Assembly: GCA_020634855.1 (NCBI GenBank)
Contig: JACKAU010000020.1
Location: forward strand, 83,633 to 147,632
Length of the DNA: 64,000 bases
DNA from: Anaerolineales bacterium
Lineage (GTDB): Bacteria; Chloroflexota; Anaerolineae; 4572-78; J111
Reading direction: 5' to 3'
Shown: one piece after another, positions 25,551-33,931 of the stretch
Position numbering within the stretch: the first letter of the stretch is position 1
Layout: the number at the start of each line of letters is the position of its first letter
The notes under the pieces: generated by a model
The model's input: the letters and a program-made list of their open reading frames with translations, nothing else
Databases searched by the model: none
Told to the model about the DNA's origin: nothing
Program-made: the position numbers and the translations under genes

Positions 25551-25850
25551 AGCGTGTCGCCGATTAACAGTATACTTTGTAGTATATCACACTGCCAGAG
25601 CAATGTCATCGGACTGCGGGCGGTTTGATCGTCCGTCTTAAGTTGGACAGACGTTGATTACAACATCTTAACCGGTTGATAACGGGATTGTAGCCATTTC
25701 GTCATATACTAAGCTCACCCACCCATATCCACCTTCAGACCCACACCTAATCCACCCTCAGCCCGATGTAAAAGTGGGAAGGGTTCGGTACAATGGAAAG
25801 GATGGTTTGCTTAAAGATCGAGAATTGAATAACAGACGCATTTGAGTTAG
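25551..25850. other. Divergent spacer left of YIP1 gene
   Basis: No gene is visible. The segment separates the divergent zinc-ribbon operon and the YIP1 gene and should hold both promoters. It continues into the heptamer array at 25851. Confidence 0.45.
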
Positions 25851-25908
25851 GGTAAATGGTAATTGGTTATTCAAGCCCTAATTACCGTTTACCATTTACT
25901 AATTACTC
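25851..25908. repeat. Heptamer array with complementary arms
   Basis: Left arm GGTAAAT, GGTAATT, GGTTATT; right arm ATTACCG, TTTACCA, TTTACTA, ATTACTC. The arms pair almost fully, making a hairpin just upstream of the YIP1 gene. Confidence 0.8.
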
Positions 25909-25996
25909 AGGGCCGTCCACCCAAATGGGGAAGTTATTAATTTCCCATTCCTAAATGAATAGTAAGGTCGAAATCCAAAAAAGAGAGGGATTAACC

Positions 25997-26761
25997 ATGA
26001 CCACTACACTGCCAAATAATAATGTCAAGACTGCGCCGGTATTTTCATGGCGCTGGCTGTTCGGTATCATCGACCAGCCGGTGACGACCTTCAAAGCGGT
26101 GCTGGCCCATCGACGCTGGACTCGGTGGGGTATTCCGCTGCTAGTGTTGATTGTGGCTTTTGGCGCGGCTAGCATCGCCCAAATTCCGTATGTATTAGAC
26201 CTGGCTCGAACCCAAGCGGAGCAGCAGTTAGCCACGATGCCGCCGGATCAAGCCGAGGCAGCGCGCGCCACGATGGAATTTACACTGTCGCTGCCGTTTA
26301 TGCTGGTCACGACGTTGGGATTTGGCCTGCTGTTTATGGTGTTTGGCCTATTGACGCAGAGCGCGTTCCTCTATTTCGGCTCCTTTATTTTTGGCGGCGA
26401 CGATATCACCTTTGGCGCGATGTTTACCGTCAATACCTGGGCGCGAATTCCTATGGCGATTGGGGCGCTGGTGCAGGCCGCGTTTGTTACAATGTCACAC
26501 GGCGTTATTCGCTATCCCGGTCTGGCGTTCTTCGTCGCCAGCGGCGATCCGCTGGTCGATGCGGGCAACCCGTTAGTGCCGCTGCTGAGTAGCATCGACC
26601 TATTTTGGCTGTGGAGTTTACTACTGGCCATGTTAGGCGTCTCGGTTGCCGCTCGGCTCAGTCGCGGCCAGGCGCTCATCTTGACGCTCGTGTATGCGGC
26701 GGTGGCGTTGGGCCTGACCGTCCTGCCGTCGTTTATTTTCGGTAGCAGCTTCGGCGGTTAA
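25997..26761 (+). CDS. YIP1-family membrane protein
   Basis: A 254-residue protein with a soluble lead containing the family hallmark WLFGIIDQPVTTFKAVLAHR, followed by about five membrane helices. YIP1-domain proteins of bacteria are of unclear function and often accompany MacA/MacB-type genes in Chloroflexota. The start at 25997 follows AGAGGGA; a longer frame from 25955 lacks a ribosome site. The macA gene begins 120 bp downstream on the same strand, so a common transcript is likely. Confidence 0.82.
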   Translation: MTTTLPNNNVKTAPVFSWRWLFGIIDQPVTTFKAVLAHRRWTRWGIPLLVLIVAFGAASIAQIPYVLDLARTQAEQQLATMPPDQAEAARATMEFTLSLPFMLVTTLGFGLLFMVFGLLTQSAFLYFGSFIFGGDDITFGAMFTVNTWARIPMAIGALVQAAFVTMSHGVIRYPGLAFFVASGDPLVDAGNPLVPLLSSIDLFWLWSLLLAMLGVSVAARLSRGQALILTLVYAAVALGLTVLPSFIFGSSFGG

Positions 26762-26881
26762 CGCCTCGAACCTAAAATGTTCAAGTTCGTCGTGAGGGCT
26801 TTCGCCCTTGGCCTTAAATGCCGCTAAATCGGCGACGAACAACGCATAAAGTCACTACTACCTGTTACGGAGACAAACTCA

Positions 26882-28288
26882 ATGAAACGAGTCGTTATCA
26901 TTACCTTGATCTTGGCCGCTACTATCGGTATTAGTCTGGCCGGCTACTACTACGCCGCGCCGATGTCGGAACCACCGGCGCTGACCGACGATCCGTCCGT
27001 TGAAATAGTGCCGGTCGAGACGAAAACATTAGTTGATACGGTCAACGCCGCCGGGCAGATTCGGCCGAAAGCGGAAGTTGAGATGAAGTTTGAAATCGGC
27101 GGCGTGATCGAAGAGGTGCTGGTCAAGCGCGGTCAGCCGGTCGAAGCCGGTACGGTTTTGGCCCGGCTGGCGACCGACGATCTGGAGTTAGCGGTTCAGA
27201 AAGCTGATATTGATTTAGCCAAACAAGAAGCCGAGTTGGAGAAACTGTTGGAGCCGGAAATGGCCGCCAAGATCGCTTCGGCGCGGGCCAAAGTCGAAAG
27301 CGCCCGGCTGAAACTGGCCGAACTCCAAGACGGCCCTGACCCGGATGAAGTGACCAAAGCAGAAAGTGATTTGGCTCTGAAGCAGATTGAACTGAAAAAA
27401 GCCCAGTGGGCTTATGATCAGGTCGCCTATCGGGGCGACATCGGGGCCATGTCGGAGTCGGATGAACTACAGTCGGCCACGCTCGAATATGAGACAGCAG
27501 TAGCCGATTATAACCTGGCTGTCAAAGCGGCCACCGAGGCGGAACTGGCCGAGGCTCGGGCGACGATGGTCGGCAACGAAGCTGAGTTGGCCGAGGTGCT
27601 GCAAGGTCCCAGCGCGGCCGAGATTGCCTCGGTCAAGGCCGATGTCGATAAATCGCGTCTGGCCCTGCAAGAAGCGCGGGATAATCTGAAAGAAGCCGTC
27701 TTGGTCGCGCCCATCGACGGAATTATTCTGTCGATTGATATCGAGCCGGGTGAGCGCGTTCTCAATGAGGCCGACGACGCGGTGATGGTTGTCGCCGATA
27801 CCTCATCCTACCTGCTTGAGGTTGAAATCGACGAGATCGATATCGGGCGAATTGCGCGTAGCCAAGATACGACGATTACACTAGACGCTTTTCCTGACGA
27901 AACCTTTACCGGCCAAGTCGTTGATATCGCCCCGAGTCCGACCGACAACGACTCCGGTGGTATTGTGACCTACGAAGTGGTGGTTGAGGTGGCGGCTGCG
28001 GACGGCCAGCCCAGCCTGTTACCGGGGATGACCGCCACCGCCGCCATCGAGACCAGGCGTCTCGAAGATGTAATGGTCATTCCCAACCAGGCCATTCAGA
28101 TTGATCGCGACGCCAGCCCGTCGATCATTTACGTGGAAAAGATCAACGGCGATGAGGACCCGATGCGCGTTGAAATCGAATTGGGTCTGCGCGACGGCGA
28201 TATGACGGAAGTGGTGGCCGGCTTGGAAGCAGGGGATGAAGTGATTATCAGGAAACAGCCGCCTGAGAGCCAGGGGCCGAGTCTGTAG
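26882..28288 (+). CDS. MacA-like periplasmic adaptor (HlyD family)
   Basis: A 468-residue membrane fusion protein. An N-terminal hydrophobic segment (3-24) anchors or exports it. A lipoyl-like domain (KFEIGGVIEEVLVKRGQPVE, and its return half AVLVAPIDGIILSIDIEPGE) brackets a long coiled coil at ~95-260, here with two repeated helix pairs each ending in QDGPDPDEV or QGPSAAEI. A beta barrel (YLLEVEIDEIDIGRI) and membrane-proximal domain follow. It should link the MacB-like ABC exporter encoded downstream to the cell surface; in a lineage lacking a classical outer membrane it may instead feed a wall-side path. GGAG precedes the ATG. Confidence 0.9.
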   Translation: MKRVVIITLILAATIGISLAGYYYAAPMSEPPALTDDPSVEIVPVETKTLVDTVNAAGQIRPKAEVEMKFEIGGVIEEVLVKRGQPVEAGTVLARLATDDLELAVQKADIDLAKQEAELEKLLEPEMAAKIASARAKVESARLKLAELQDGPDPDEVTKAESDLALKQIELKKAQWAYDQVAYRGDIGAMSESDELQSATLEYETAVADYNLAVKAATEAELAEARATMVGNEAELAEVLQGPSAAEIASVKADVDKSRLALQEARDNLKEAVLVAPIDGIILSIDIEPGERVLNEADDAVMVVADTSSYLLEVEIDEIDIGRIARSQDTTITLDAFPDETFTGQVVDIAPSPTDNDSGGIVTYEVVVEVAAADGQPSLLPGMTATAAIETRRLEDVMVIPNQAIQIDRDASPSIIYVEKINGDEDPMRVEIELGLRDGDMTEVVAGLEAGDEVIIRKQPPESQGPSL

Positions 28289-28330
28289 AAAGCTCGACCG
28301 CCGCTAGCCGACCGACGACGGCCTAAATTA

Positions 28331-28501
28331 GGCGATCACAATTTTACATAAAAGTGGGTAAATAGAACGCAGATTGTACAGATCACACGGATAAACACGG
28401 ATATTTTTTAGTTAAATCAAGCCTTATCCATGAAAATCCGTATGATCCGTGTCATCCGTGTGCTATCATTTCTCATCAGATCTTGAAATCGTGATCGACT
28501 G
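28331..28501. repeat. Inverted-repeat (MITE-like) element, copy C
   Basis: A 171-bp element with termini GGCGATCACAATTTTAC (from 28331) and AAATCGTGATCGACTG (28486-28501). The interior (ACGGATAAACACGGATA, TCCGTATGATCCGTGTCATC) matches copy B reversed. It has landed between macA and the ABC ATPase gene. Confidence 0.8.
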
Positions 28502-28572
28502 AAATTAGGCAATCGACATGGGCGGTTGACGACACAAATTTTTGACCTAACTAGGTGTAACTGAGATCGAGA

Positions 28573-28695
28573 AGCATCCCGAGTAGGTTGGAGCGCAGCG
28601 GAAACCGTATCGAGGGGGGCGCATTAACGATTATCTAAGGTCAAGCTGCACCCCTCGATACGCGCTCCATTCTGTTTCGCGCTACTGGGGATGCT
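28573..28695. repeat. Long imperfect palindrome
   Basis: AGCATCCCGAGTAG at the left pairs with CTACTGGGGATGCT at the right, and the inner blocks GTATCGAGGGG and CCCCTCGATAC pair perfectly, with TTGGAGCGC/GCGCTCCA between. Total 123 bp. It resembles a REP/MITE-type palindrome. Only one copy was noticed in this window. It stands 27 bp before the ABC ATPase start. Confidence 0.75.
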
Positions 28696-28722
28696 ACCAT
28701 TGAATTTCTTAGGGAGAAAGCT

Positions 28723-29448
28723 ATGAACGCCAATCCGGTTATCGATGCCCGGCATCTGACTAAAATCTATCAGATGGGAGAGGTCGAAGTTCGCGCCCTG
28801 CACGATGCCTCTCTAGAAATTCAACAGGGTGAACTGGTAGCTATTATGGGGCCGTCCGGCTCTGGGAAATCGACATTGATGAATATTCTTGGCTGCTTGG
28901 ATCAGCCGACTTCCGGCGAATATTATTTGGCCGGCGTTGAAGTTGGCCGGTTAGATGACAACCGGCTGGCCGCCATCCGGGGCAAGCAGATTGGCTTTGT
29001 GTTTCAAAATTTTAATCTGCTGCCGCGTACCAGCGCCTTGAGCAATGTCGAACTGCCGCTAATTTATGCCGGGGTAAGCCGGCGTGAACGGCGTCGTCGC
29101 TCCGCCGCCGCGCTGGAAGCGGTTGGGTTGGGTGACCGGCTGCACCACCGCCCCAACGAACTTTCCGGCGGCCAGCAGCAGCGGGTAGCTATCGCCCGCG
29201 CCTTAGTCAGCCAACCGGCCATCATTATGGCCGATGAGCCAACCGGCAACCTCGATTCAAAATCGAGCTTGGAGATTATGACCATCTTTCAGCACCTTAA
29301 TGAAGAGCAACAAATTACGATTATCTTTGTCACCCACGAACCGGATATCGCTCAATTCACGCACCGTATTGTGCGGCTGGCCGACGGCCGCATAATCGAA
29401 GATACGCCGGTGGCGACTCCGCAACGAGCGGTATTAGAGGTAGTTTAA
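28723..29448 (+). CDS. ABC transporter ATPase, MacB/LolD type
   Basis: A 241-residue ATP-binding subunit. Walker A is GPSGSGKST (residues 43-51), the Q-loop lies in FVFQNFNLLPR, the signature is LSGGQQQR, Walker B is IIMADEP followed by TGNLDS, and the switch histidine is in IIFVTHEP. MacB/LolD-type ATPases power mechanotransmission of substrates by FtsX-fold permeases. GGGAG precedes the ATG. The stop overlaps the permease start (TAATG). Confidence 0.95.
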   Translation: MNANPVIDARHLTKIYQMGEVEVRALHDASLEIQQGELVAIMGPSGSGKSTLMNILGCLDQPTSGEYYLAGVEVGRLDDNRLAAIRGKQIGFVFQNFNLLPRTSALSNVELPLIYAGVSRRERRRRSAAALEAVGLGDRLHHRPNELSGGQQQRVAIARALVSQPAIIMADEPTGNLDSKSSLEIMTIFQHLNEEQQITIIFVTHEPDIAQFTHRIVRLADGRIIEDTPVATPQRAVLEVV

Positions 29449-30719
29449 TGATCCTACTGGAAAGTATTTTTATCGCCCTTCGGGCCTTGACCTCTAACAA
29501 ACTACGTACGATTTTGACCATGTTGGGCATTATTATTGGCGTGGGCGCGGTGATCTCGCTCATCTCCATCGGCAACGGTTTTAGACAGCAGCTTAACGAC
29601 AGTTTCACCAGTTTGGGAACCAATGTTATTTGGGTGGTATCCGGCCGGTTCAGCTTTGGCGGGAATAATGGCAATCCCGGCAACGCTAAACAAACACCTC
29701 CGCAGCCGCTGACTCTGGCCGATGCTCAAGCTATCGGCGACCCGCTGCTGGTGTCTGATGTAGTGGCGGTTTCACCGGAGTACGGCGTCGGCAATTTGGG
29801 CGTGGTGCGCGGCCAGGTGGAGTTGAGTGTGAGCGTGACCGGCGTCAGCGCCGAGTATGAGTCGGTACGGGCGACCCGGCCGGTACTGGGGCAGTTTATC
29901 GAGCCGCAGCATATCGACCGGCGCACTCGCGTGGCGGTGCTAGGGGCAACCGTAGCCGAGGAGTTGTTTGAGTCTTATGAATACCCGATCGGTGAGATGA
30001 TCCGGATCGGGGGCATTCCGTTTGAGGTTATTGGCGTTTTGGAAGAGAAAGGGCAGTCCGGCTTTGGCACGAACGAAACCGATAACGGCATCTTTATTCC
30101 GATTAGCACGGCCCAAACGCGGCTGGGGAGTGCGGGATCGCATCACGGCAGTTTGATCGTCAGTACTATTTTTGTGCAGGCGACGTCTCAAGATCGTATG
30201 GACGCGATAACCGAGCAAATCAACACCGTTATGCGCGACCGGCACAAGCTGCTCGATGAGGAAACCGATGATTTTACGGTCACCAGCCAAGCCGAACTGC
30301 TGGCCTTCGGCAACACGATTACCGCCGGCCTGACGGCGTTTCTCGGTTCGATTGCCGGGGTATCGCTGCTGGTGGGGGGAATTGGGATTATGAACATCAT
30401 GCTGGTCTCGGTCACTGAACGGACTCGCGAGATCGGTATTCGTAAGGCCGTTGGGGCCAAGCGGCGGGATATCATGTTTCAGTTTCTGGTGGAGGCGACG
30501 GTCATCTCACTAATTGGCGGTATGTTCGGTATCGGCTTGGGATATGGCGTGTCGCAACTGCTGCCGCGTCTTATTCCTAATTTGGGGGAGACCGTGGTCA
30601 CGTTGGACTCGATTTTGTTGGCAACCAGTTTTGCCCTGGCCATCGGCTTGTTTTTTGGCGTGTATCCGGCCACGCGGGCCTCGCGGCTCAAGCCGATCGA
30701 GGCGTTGCGGTATGAGTAG
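29448..30719 (+). CDS. ABC permease, MacB/FtsX type
   Basis: A 423-residue permease. An N-terminal helix (RTILTMLGIIIGVGAVISLI) is followed by a ~230-residue extracytoplasmic MacB_PCD domain and three C-terminal helices of the FtsX domain with the conserved loop MLVSVTERTREIGIRKAVGA. It forms the transporter with the coupled ATPase, and with MacA upstream a tripartite-like exporter. The extracytoplasmic domain has a Gly/Asn-rich stretch (RFSFGGNNGNPGNAK). Substrate unknown; peptides, lipids or antibiotics are all possible. Confidence 0.93.
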   Translation: MILLESIFIALRALTSNKLRTILTMLGIIIGVGAVISLISIGNGFRQQLNDSFTSLGTNVIWVVSGRFSFGGNNGNPGNAKQTPPQPLTLADAQAIGDPLLVSDVVAVSPEYGVGNLGVVRGQVELSVSVTGVSAEYESVRATRPVLGQFIEPQHIDRRTRVAVLGATVAEELFESYEYPIGEMIRIGGIPFEVIGVLEEKGQSGFGTNETDNGIFIPISTAQTRLGSAGSHHGSLIVSTIFVQATSQDRMDAITEQINTVMRDRHKLLDEETDDFTVTSQAELLAFGNTITAGLTAFLGSIAGVSLLVGGIGIMNIMLVSVTERTREIGIRKAVGAKRRDIMFQFLVEATVISLIGGMFGIGLGYGVSQLLPRLIPNLGETVVTLDSILLATSFALAIGLFFGVYPATRASRLKPIEALRYE

Positions 30720-30720
30720 A

Positions 30721-30775
30721 GTTTTTGGAGTTTGTGGAGTTGGTAGGTGGAGGGTAGGAGGTTGGGTAGAAGGAG
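30721..30775. repeat. Short purine-rich nonamer-like repeat
   Basis: GTTTTTGGA, GTTTGTGGA, GTTGGTAGG, then a drifting GGAGGGTAGG stretch directly behind the permease stop. It resembles the complement of the nonamers at 42143. The rest of the spacer to the next promoter shows nothing else. Confidence 0.5.
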
Positions 30776-30869
30776 GGGCGTGATCTTTGCCTTAGCCTTT
30801 TTGGTTTATGAAGTTAAGGGCGTTTTAGGCATAAATCGAAAGCGATTGTTTTATGTTTAGCTAGCCATG

Positions 30870-30898
30870 TTGTCTTGACTCGCGTCTTATGGCATAAT
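30870..30898 (+). promoter_or_regulatory. Probable promoter of the pentapeptide-repeat gene
   Basis: TTGTCT (30870-30875), 17-bp spacer, CATAAT (30893-30898), placed 30 bp before the ATG at 30929. Confidence 0.6.
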
Positions 30899-30928
30899 TG
30901 AAAATATCGGCGTAAGGTCAAGGGTGCC

Positions 30929-31933
30929 ATGGAACGTGAAGATATCATTCAAATCGTTAAATCAGCCCGCCTGGCAGGCGAAGTACCGGATTTAAGTGAC
31001 CGAGATTTAAGCGGGCAGGATCTCAGCCATATCGATCTGCGCGGCGCGAATTTGAGCGGCGCGAATTTGAGCGGCGCGAATTTGAGCGGCGCCAATTTGT
31101 TGCGAGCCAATTTGAGCGGCGCTGATTTAACCCACATCGATGCGTTCAAAACACGCTGGCAGGGCGCCAACCTTGATCGCGCCAACCTGGCCGGGGTGTC
31201 GATGATCGGTGTAAGAATGGAAGCAGTCAGTTTCAATGAGGCCAACTTAAGTGAGGCGAATTTTTATGAAACCAGTTTTCGCTGGTCGAAGTTCAGAGGG
31301 GCGAATCTTAACGGCGTTAACTTGGCCGAAGCCGTCTTAAGCGAGGCTGATTTAGAAGAGGCCGATCTAACAAATGCTATTTTGCGCCTGGCAAACCTAA
31401 CTGGCGTTAATCTCAATAGTGCTAACTTGAAGGGAACCGATCTGAGCCGGGCGGTCTTAGATGGAGCCATTTTAACAAATATTACTTTGGCCGAGGTCAA
31501 GTTAAAAGGCGTCAGTTTCGATGGGGCTGATTTAAGCAAAAATGACTTTAGCGGCGCTAATTTAGCGCAGGTCAATTTTAGTGACGCAATTCTAGCCGAG
31601 ATTAATCTGCAAGGCGCTAATCTCAAAAAGATTATTTTGGTTAGAGCTGATTTAAGCCAGGCTAATCTGCGGGAAGCCGATTTGGAAGAGGCTGACTTAA
31701 GCCAGGCCAATTTAAGCCAGGCTGATCTAACCGAGGCCAAAGTGACCGAAACGCAGTTGGCCGCAGCCAGGAAGCTGGAAAAAGCGACAATGCCGAATGG
31801 AAAACTCTTCAAGCCTTCGGCCGTGCCGCCGCGAAAGGCGGGTAAGAAAGAAAAGCAAAGAGCCACTGCGTCTGGGCTGGCGGCTTCGCTGTCAAGGATT
31901 AAGAAGCGCAAACCAGATGATGATGCTGACTAA
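30929..31933 (+). CDS. Pentapeptide-repeat protein, 334 residues
   Basis: Residues ~22-275 are almost entirely A(D/N)LxX pentapeptides (for example GANLSGANLSGANLSGANL), which fold as a right-handed square beta helix. The tail (~285-334) is basic and disordered (PPRKAGKKEKQRA, KKRKPDDDAD). Three GGCGCGAATTTGAGC blocks at 31042-31090 are near-identical on the DNA level, showing recent repeat expansion. Some family members mimic DNA and bind gyrase; most have no known function. No signal peptide, so cytoplasmic. It stands alone between a clear promoter and a bidirectional terminator. Confidence 0.92.
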   Translation: MEREDIIQIVKSARLAGEVPDLSDRDLSGQDLSHIDLRGANLSGANLSGANLSGANLLRANLSGADLTHIDAFKTRWQGANLDRANLAGVSMIGVRMEAVSFNEANLSEANFYETSFRWSKFRGANLNGVNLAEAVLSEADLEEADLTNAILRLANLTGVNLNSANLKGTDLSRAVLDGAILTNITLAEVKLKGVSFDGADLSKNDFSGANLAQVNFSDAILAEINLQGANLKKIILVRADLSQANLREADLEEADLSQANLSQADLTEAKVTETQLAAARKLEKATMPNGKLFKPSAVPPRKAGKKEKQRATASGLAASLSRIKKRKPDDDAD

Positions 31934-31952
31934 TTAGTAGAATCTGATTGTA

Positions 31953-31990
31953 AAAAAAGAGACAAGACTTTAAAGTCTTGTCTCTTTTTT
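31953..31990. terminator. Bidirectional terminator
   Basis: A perfect 19+19 palindrome, AAAAAAGAGACAAGACTTT with its complement, giving a G/C stem flanked by A and T runs on both strands. It serves both convergent genes: the pentapeptide gene (stop 31933) and the Tyr/Asn-rich gene (stop at 32058). Confidence 0.95.
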
Positions 31991-32057
31991 ATTTGTTTGT
32001 CTAACGGGCGCGATCAGTAGAACTGAGTTGTATTATAACCAGCTTAGCTGCTTTATT

Positions 32058-32366
32058 TTAGTAATAGCGATGATAGACGCGGTTGTTGTAATAGTTTGGG
32101 TAGCAATATCGGCTGTAGTAGTTGTTGTAATAGCGGGGGTAATAGGTTCGTCCATAATAGCCGTAGTTATTGTTGTAATAGCGGGAGTTATAGTGATTGT
32201 AGCCGTAATTTTGATGGCCATAGTTTGAATAGTGATAACCATTGTAGTTATTGTTGTAATGGTTATAGCCGCCATTAGGCCCGCTGGCCTGGCTCGTTTG
32301 GGTCGTGATGGCCAACATCGTAACGGCCAAAACCGCTGCACAAGCAAGGGTAATAAATTTTTTCAT
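32058..32366 (-). CDS. Secreted Tyr/Asn-rich low-complexity protein
   Basis: A 102-residue protein with a normal signal peptide (KKFITLACAAVLAVTMLA, cleavage near TSQA-SG at ~28). The mature ~73 residues contain about 27 Tyr and 18 Asn with Gly, His and Arg in YNNNY, YYNNY, NYGY and RYY blocks, and a single Cys (SRYCYPN). Such composition suits an adhesive, amyloid-like or oxidatively cross-linked surface protein; no homologue is known to me. AAGGAGAG precedes the ATG, and terminators bound the gene on both sides, so it is a real transcription unit. The complement reads as Val/Ile-rich frames that are shadows. Confidence 0.78.
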   Translation of the reverse strand: MKKFITLACAAVLAVTMLAITTQTSQASGPNGGYNHYNNNYNGYHYSNYGHQNYGYNHYNSRYYNNNYGYYGRTYYPRYYNNYYSRYCYPNYYNNRVYHRYY

Positions 32367-32449
32367 GACGTCTCTCCTTATTTCATAAGTTTTAGTTTGT
32401 AAGAACTACAGCTTAACACCCGTCAAACCGTCAACACGCCGATAACAAA

Positions 32450-32494
32450 AAAAGCTCAAACCTTTAGCCGTTAAGTGCCTTGGTTTGAGCTTTT
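32450..32494 (-). terminator. Terminator of the lipoprotein gene
   Basis: AAAAGCTCAAACC (32450-32462) pairs perfectly with GGTTTGAGCTTTT (32482-32494). On the minus strand the stem ends in a T-run. Between here and 32720 nothing else was recognised. Confidence 0.85.
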
Positions 32495-32720
32495 GTGACA
32501 AGTTTCATAACAAACTCCATAGTCTCCCCCAACACTATAACGAGTTGGGGAAATAGAAACAGAACGCGAAGAATGAATAGTTTTTTTAAAGAACAGTGCT
32601 GGTTAAACTTTACCTGACGCCTATTATCATCTCAGATAATTAGGGGAATGTCAATACCTACTTATGTCCCAATTATAGTCAACTGCGGATGACTCAATAG
32701 GAATTGCCATATGCTCTTGT

Positions 32721-33269
32721 TTATTCTTTACACAGAATTGCGGTATCAGATTGATTGGTGTGGTATTGGTACTCAACGCCATCGGCCTCCAGGACAATCA
32801 GGTAGCCGGGCGTAATTACCTGGGCGTACATAAAGCCTTCCTGGGGGCAACCCAGGCTGGAGTCAGACCATTGTTTGGCCTCAGTTGACACGAGCGATAT
32901 TTGATCAGGCGGCACATTAAGCTGCTGTGATAGATCGTCAATGGCGGCAGCCAGCGCCTCTTCACTACCGGGGATGGGGTTCATAGTCGCAACCAAACTA
33001 TTTACAGTGTTCTCCTCAGGCGTGGGTACGGGGGAAATGGGAGAGACGGGTTCAATAATTTCAGTCGGTAAATCGGTGGCCGTTGGTTCCGGTGCCGTCA
33101 CCGGTTCGGTGGTTGCGGCCGGCTGCTCGATTGAGACGGTCTGAGTTCGAGAATCGCCGACGCTCTTGTCGATTTCTCCGGCCGGTGCAGGGCCAGAACA
33201 GGCGGCTACCACCAGAACCAAACCACACACCATCATTACCGATATTATTTTGCTTTTTAGGTAAACCAT
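32721..33269 (-). CDS. Putative secreted lipoprotein
   Basis: A 182-residue protein. A lipoprotein signal (YLKSKIISVMMVCGLVLVV followed by the lipobox AAC-S) is at the N-terminus, then a Pro/Thr/Glu-rich tether (TTEPVTAPEPTATDLP, PVSPISPVPTPEE), then a compact domain of ~90 residues (AAIDDLSQQLNVPPDQISLV, KQWSDSSLGCPQEGFMYAQV) containing two Cys that may form a disulphide. This domain recurs in Chloroflexota and cyanobacterial secreted proteins; function unknown. The frame extends upstream to 33389, but GGAG before ATG 33269 and the signal peptide decide the start. Confidence 0.82.
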   Translation of the reverse strand: MVYLKSKIISVMMVCGLVLVVAACSGPAPAGEIDKSVGDSRTQTVSIEQPAATTEPVTAPEPTATDLPTEIIEPVSPISPVPTPEENTVNSLVATMNPIPGSEEALAAAIDDLSQQLNVPPDQISLVSTEAKQWSDSSLGCPQEGFMYAQVITPGYLIVLEADGVEYQYHTNQSDTAILCKE

Positions 33270-33339
33270 AAAATTATCTCCAACCAGTATGTTATTATTC
33301 CTCTCCATACTAAGACGTTGGTTGGAGTAAATAAGTTCC

Positions 33340-33639
33340 CTATGATAACAGGGTGCTTTCGACGGTATGAGGAGATACCCCAACGACAATGATCATCTTT
33401 TCAGCCGAAGTTAACCCCGCCGCAATCTCTACTTTTTCTCGTTTGACATTGAGTTTTTGAGCGATGAAGTTGATCAGCATATCATTGGCAATGCCGCCAA
33501 CCGTATTGGAGGTTAGGCGTATTTTCAAGGCATCGCCGTGTTTGCCGACGACTTCATTTTTAGGCGCTTTAGGCACCACATGCACCGCAAAGGCAGCCCC
33601 TTCTTCAGCTTTAGTGATATTAAACTTGATGTCACGCAT
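33340..33639 (-). CDS. DUF167 (YggU) family protein
   Basis: A 99-residue protein of the UPF0235/DUF167 family: FAVHVVPKAPKNEVVGKHGD, LKIRLTSNTVGGIANDMLIN and LNVKREKVEIAAGLTSAEK are the conserved strands. Function is unknown, although the gene is widely linked to yggS-proC-yggT, as here. ATG 33639 has AAGGAG. It is 19 bp behind yggT and closes the operon. Confidence 0.9.
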   Translation of the reverse strand: MRDIKFNITKAEEGAAFAVHVVPKAPKNEVVGKHGDALKIRLTSNTVGGIANDMLINFIAQKLNVKREKVEIAAGLTSAEKMIIVVGVSPHTVESTLLS

Positions 33640-33658
33640 AGTTTTCTCCTTAATATTC

Positions 33659-33931
33659 TTACCCACCCAAAAGCCCAATCAGGAATCTTTCAATCAGTCT
33701 TAGACCAATAAGGGCCACAATCGGACTTAGATCGATCATCCCGATGGTTGTATACCTGCGTAGTGGTTCCAAAATGGGGTCAGTGATAGAGTTTAACATT
33801 TGAACCACCGGATTATAGGGATCTATTCTAATCCCGGCCATAGGCAGCCACGACAAAATGACTTTAATTAGTATGGCCCACCATAATAGCTCGAATATGA
33901 GCTGTATTACGATGATTAAAAAATTACCCAT
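33659..33931 (-). CDS. YggT-family membrane protein
   Basis: A 90-residue protein with two membrane helices around the conserved loop DPYNPVVQMLNSITDPILEP. YggT proteins are associated with osmotic tolerance and cell-envelope or division functions; here it overlaps the proC end by 8 bp and is co-translated. Confidence 0.92.
   Translation of the reverse strand: MGNFLIIVIQLIFELLWWAILIKVILSWLPMAGIRIDPYNPVVQMLNSITDPILEPLRRYTTIGMIDLSPIVALIGLRLIERFLIGLLGG

Noticed and set aside
31264..31911. 215-codon Ser/Leu/Lys-rich frame on the minus strand
   Set aside because: Reverse of the pentapeptide repeats; the periodic composition explains the lack of stops.
32028..32347. Val/Ile-rich and Thr/Ile-rich frames opposite and alongside the Tyr/Asn-rich gene
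   Set aside because: Low-complexity shadows; only the 32058-32366 minus frame has a signal peptide and ribosome site.
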